Assembly (NCBI RefSeq): GCF_000265425.1
Contig: NC_018014.1
Coordinates: 5,022,001 to 5,086,000 of the forward strand
Source of the DNA: Terriglobus roseus DSM 18391
GTDB lineage: Bacteria > Acidobacteriota > Terriglobia > Terriglobales > Acidobacteriaceae
Direction: 5' to 3'
Length of the DNA stretch: 64,000 nucleotides
Shown: one piece after another, positions 61,901-64,000 of the stretch
Layout: the number at the start of each line of letters is the position of its first letter
Numbering within the stretch: position 1 is the first letter of the stretch
Notes under the pieces: model-generated
Seen by the model: only the letters and a program-made list of their open reading frames with translations
What the model was told of the DNA's origin: nothing
Database searches by the model: none
Position numbers and translations under genes: made by a program

Positions 61901-62670
61901 ACCGTGCTATCGCCCGGAGCGATACTGGCAGGCGTTGCAGACGAACTGGCGATTGCAAGCGTCGCAACCGGCGTGGTGCTGTTACTGCTGTTGCGGGGAT
62001 TCGGCGTGCCGACTGTGAAGTCCGCACTGCCGTCGCCACTGTCATCATTCGCCGCATCGCGAATCGCAGACTTCGTCGCCGACAGATCCGCCGTCCGGCT
62101 CAGCGTCGACGTTGCAGATTCCGTGCACGTAACCGTGCTGCCGTAACCGACAAAATCAACGATCGCGCCCGTGTTCGTCGTGGGGCACGTCGTTCCAGCC
62201 AGGCCGGTCACCGTGCCGCCCGTACCGCTCAGACTCGTGGTGTTGCTAACGAGTGCAACCTTGCCAGAGCCCGCAGCAAGCGCCGGAACGCAGGTGGCAG
62301 CCGTATCCGTGTTCGGCGCCGTGAAATCCGGCGTCGGCAACAGAACACCGTTGGAGGTACCGGTATTTCCAATGCAAAGCTGTGCGAGATAGTACTTCCC
62401 TGGCTGAATGCTGCCGCTGAGCTGAACCTTCGACCACGTGGAACCAGTGGCCGCGGCATACTGCACCGTGTAGCTGCTCAGATCAATCGCTGCCGTGGTC
62501 GGGTTATACAGCTCAACAAAGTCATAGCGCCACGTGGCGCTGGCATTGCCGCCGCCGCCGTACACCTGCGAAATCACAACGTGTGTCTGGGCAAACGCCG
62601 CAGGCGCACACGCCAGCAACGACAGGAACAGGAGCGTCAGCAGACGCTTCGGTACAGTCAGGATCTTCAA
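58939..62670 (-). CDS. Large secreted protein: lamin-tail domain, EEP nuclease, ASH-like and Ig-like domains
   Basis: 1243 residues from TTG at 62670, the start of a signal peptide (KRLLTLLFLSLLACAPAAFAQ). Lamin-tail domain (about 26-145: VVISQVYGGGGNASATWRYD, FVELYNPTTAAID), Ser/Thr-rich beta linker (about 215-320), OB-like region (about 330-480), then endonuclease/exonuclease/phosphatase domain (about 628-955) with FNVERFFDT, EEVENIQVLKD, GDMNAFQFSDG and the SDHDP catalytic end. An ASH-like choice-of-anchor domain follows (PTSLAVGATCAINVVFKPTV), then two hydrophobic helices with a GCG stretch and a short beta tail. Close in plan to ExeM/NucH extracellular nucleases. Likely degrades extracellular DNA for phosphate or matrix release. 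Confidence 0.88.
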   Translation of the reverse strand: MKILTVPKRLLTLLFLSLLACAPAAFAQTHVVISQVYGGGGNASATWRYDFVELYNPTTAAIDLSSYTVQYAAATGSTWSKVQLSGSIQPGKYYLAQLCIGNTGTSNGVLLPTPDFTAPNTDTAATCVPALAAGSGKVALVSNTTSLSGTGGTVTGLAGTTCPTTNTGAIVDFVGYGSTVTCTESATSTLSRTADLSATKSAIRDAANDDSGDGSADFTVGTPNPRNSSNSTTPVATLAIASSSATPASIAPGDSTVLGVTVTPGSATTAVTATVDLTSVGGSATQALAAGTTANTYTYTLSSTGSLSAATYTLPVTITDNTSATATQNITLRVVVAGSTTPIATIQANRSTYVGTQVTFSGVITVVTNAGYYLQTASATPGSTGDEGIYVFSGSGKNPVGAVVGNNVTVTGTLVQYPLPTASHTPSLEVTTASLTVNSTGQTIPTAIVLPAGFPTATGDINQLRKYESMLVTLPSVTAVGGTDASLVEATETTTSTGQFYVVATGTPRPFREPGMDFRDFPSTTCPTFANCPAATNPTTAAGVARPANLTLYDDNPERLIIESSLGGGTAIDVVAGAVIANPVGVVDYTYSTDYPYGDPARIILTASNRPTVTPSSLTVTALPLPGANQFTVAAFNVERFFDTNAANDLYFNPVSGKTGNSSAVDVTSAAYARRLQKFSLAVRTVLNNPDIISVEEVENIQVLKDMAAQIDADTTTGTKPGYVAYGTDSTTTFTNDIGGISVGFLVKPSRTNVTKWEQVGTTTLVAAGTSALNDRPSQVLHATINRGTGLTPYPITVIVNHLRSLNSVNTAAVQSKKELQAEMLANLIQGYQTAGEHVIAVGDMNAFQFSDGYTDTMGTITGNVSPAGTAVMPGKAIVTPAAVDLITKLPAAQQQSYTEWGSAQVLDHAVVTADIAGSTTLSVGHINADFPVILYNDATTPAASSDHDPLLAYLALPTPVLSATLTGTAAFPSTLVGASSTGQAFTLTNTGEAAIAFTGAVATGDFSASNNCPTSLAVGATCAINVVFKPTVTGARTGTLTVTSSAAVAPVALTGAGASPADFSLTDSANSTTTALSVAAGSTATGTLKLTSLNGFTGAITLSCAAPASIAAAGGTTCTVTSPVTLAAAGTATATVSITTTARTSASGLGALPGSGMGRASLAMLLVVMAGGLFAVRRAGRNVRVGGLLMLLFVLAMGLGGCGDSKSNAGSSTGTPAGTYGYTVSATSGSLTHTETVNLTVQ

Positions 62671-62990
62671 AGGGGGAAAGCCTCGCGCAAGAAATAGGAA
62701 ATGAGTTTGCCGCTGGCGATACAAATGCAGCGGGTCCGGCAGAGGGAGCAGGAGCTTACAGGGGCAAGTGCAACAGAGAGAATCCCTGTGGGAACCACAA
62801 CAGGGGACAGCAACGACTGTGGAAAGGCTCAGTGGAGTGTTCTTTGTATCTGGCGCCGGTTACACAGGCAAGCTGGCTGACGCGTCATATTCCGCCGGTC
62901 ATCGACAATTTACGGTTTCGCGCTAGCGTCCTCGCCGCAGCCCCGTGCGACTCTCAAGTCAGGTTTGTCGCCCTGAGCGAAGCAGAGCGC

Positions 62991-63021
62991 AGAAAAGAAA
63001 AGCCCGGCACAAGGCCGGGCT
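62991..63021 (-). terminator. Rho-independent terminator of the methyltransferase gene
   Basis: AGCCCGGC pairs GCCGGGCT (63001-63008 with 63014-63021) with a five-base loop; the U-tail on the minus strand is the A-run at 62991-63000. The rest of 62671-63066 shows no gene I can support. Confidence 0.75.
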
Positions 63022-63066
63022 CTTCATCACGCAACACGCCGAAGGCGTCGAGAACGGTACGAAGAA

Positions 63067-64000
63067 CTAATCCACGCGAAGAATCAAACACTTCAGGTAA
63101 GCCGTCTCCGGCAGCGTCAACACCTCAGGATGATCCAGCGCCGCACCGCGCGTCTCCAGCATCCGCACATGCCGGCCGGAATCCGCAGCAGCCTCCGCCA
63201 CCGTCGCCGTAAACTCCTCGCGCGAAACATGGTGGCTGCACGAACACGTGATCAACGTCCCACCCGGTCGCAACATCCGCAACGCGCGCAGGTTCATCTC
63301 CTTGTAGCCGCGCATCGCACCCTCGGCCGCACGCTTCGTCTTCGCAAACGCCGGCGGATCCAGCACAATCGTGTCGAACTGCCGCTTCTCCGCGTCATAC
63401 GCCCGCAGCAACTCGAACGCATCCGCCTCGACCCACTCCACCTCGGCCTTCATCTGCGCGCGATTCCGTTCCAGGTTCTGCTCCGCCGTCTCCAGCGCGC
63501 TCCGGCTCGCATCCACACCCGTCACATGCGTGCAGACCCGCGCCATATGCAGCGCAAACCCACCCTGGTAGGTGCAGATGTCCAAAGCCTCGCCATGCGC
63601 ATAGGCCGCAGCCGCCGCATAGTTCATCCGCTGATCCAGGAACGCGCCCGTCTTCTGCCCGGCATTCGCATCGAAACCAAGCTTCAAGCCATTCAGCGTG
63701 AACTCCGTCTTCGCGGGCCCCGCATGTCCCTCACGCACAAACAAGGGCTCCGCAGGCGGCGCCGGCAGCTTCTCCAGCTCACGAATCCGCGGATCCGGCC
63801 GCTCCACAATGACGTCCACACCCTCCACCGCAAGCTCCCGCGCCAGCACCTCGCGCATGTCGTCCTGCGCCGTACCCTGCGTCAACAACTGCAGCACCAC
63901 CAGGTTGCGATAACGATCCGCCACAATCCCCGGCAGATCATCCGCCTCCGAAAAGATCAACCGCACCGAATCCGTGCTGCCATCCGTCAGCATCGGCGTA
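63067..64000 (-). CDS. RlmI-like class I rRNA (cytosine-C5) methyltransferase, 5' truncated
   Basis: The frame is open past the window edge, so the N-terminal PUA-like region is missing; about 310 residues remain. RlmI-type blocks: RLIFSEADDLPGIVADRY, KTGAFLDQRMNYAAAA, LDICTYQGGFALHMA (SAM motif I), VTGVDASRSALE, DTIVLDPPAFAKTKR (catalytic DPP) and ITCSCSHHVS (catalytic Cys). Methylates 23S rRNA cytosine in the named family; the exact site is not certain here. Confidence 0.9.
   Translation of the reverse strand, partial: TPMLTDGSTDSVRLIFSEADDLPGIVADRYRNLVVLQLLTQGTAQDDMREVLARELAVEGVDVIVERPDPRIRELEKLPAPPAEPLFVREGHAGPAKTEFTLNGLKLGFDANAGQKTGAFLDQRMNYAAAAAYAHGEALDICTYQGGFALHMARVCTHVTGVDASRSALETAEQNLERNRAQMKAEVEWVEADAFELLRAYDAEKRQFDTIVLDPPAFAKTKRAAEGAMRGYKEMNLRALRMLRPGGTLITCSCSHHVSREEFTATVAEAAADSGRHVRMLETRGAALDHPEVLTLPETAYLKCLILRVD

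Overview
The window looks like a chromosome segment of an Acidobacteriota member of class Terriglobia (Terriglobus, Granulicella or Edaphobacter-like). This is inferred from gene content only: a TonB-dependent receptor with an N-terminal carboxypeptidase-regulatory-like domain, a CadC-type winged-helix regulator fused to TPRs, a membrane-spanning-lipid-synthase-like radical SAM protein, secreted multidomain nucleases and glycosidases, and frequent TTG or GTG starts. No rRNA, CRISPR array or replication origin is visible.

Layout. 1-6.4 kb: tail of a UPF0182 membrane protein, a large Orn/Lys/Arg decarboxylase, tRNA-Ser(UGA), then a tight operon of an Lgt paralog, two tiny membrane proteins and a radical SAM protein resembling tetraether/membrane-spanning lipid synthases. 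6.6-13.7 kb: a secreted orphan, a TonB receptor, and a minus-strand unit of PepSY-TM protein, OmpR-type regulator and histidine kinase. 14-20.9 kb: a plus-strand operon of a short-chain prenyl diphosphate synthase, an FtsX-like permease plus ATPase, a degenerate CcoN-like haem-copper subunit, a 4-TM protein, an MFS-CcoO-cytochrome c fusion, and YceI. It converges on a minus-strand operon (25.8-20.9 kb) of type III PKS, methyltransferase, geranylgeranyl-reductase-like flavoprotein, ACP, ketosynthase and DUF2147 protein. Isoprenoid, polyketide and redox genes lying back to back is the most system-like signal in the window.

26-36.8 kb: KDG kinase and KDPG aldolase, two tandem double-thioredoxin-fold proteins plus a stand-alone DsbD-alpha-like protein, a GH92 mannosidase, a dehydrogenase remnant, a nucleoside permease-like protein and a DUF6351-like hydrolase. 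36.8-53.4 kb is an accessory region: orphan small genes interspersed with a short palindromic repeat family, a CadC/TPR regulator followed by two collagen-like secreted proteins, a beta-helix protein, a decayed ISL3 element with both ends visible, an LPxTA substrate and sortase pair, and IS110, ISL3 and IS3 debris. It stops at tRNA-Ser(GCU). 53.6-64 kb returns to ordinary genes: a GT41 TPR glycosyltransferase, NAD sugar epimerase, OsmC, MutY, a small Cys/His protein, a large secreted lamin-tail/EEP nuclease and a truncated RlmI-type methyltransferase.

All functional calls come from reading motifs by eye; no database search was run.
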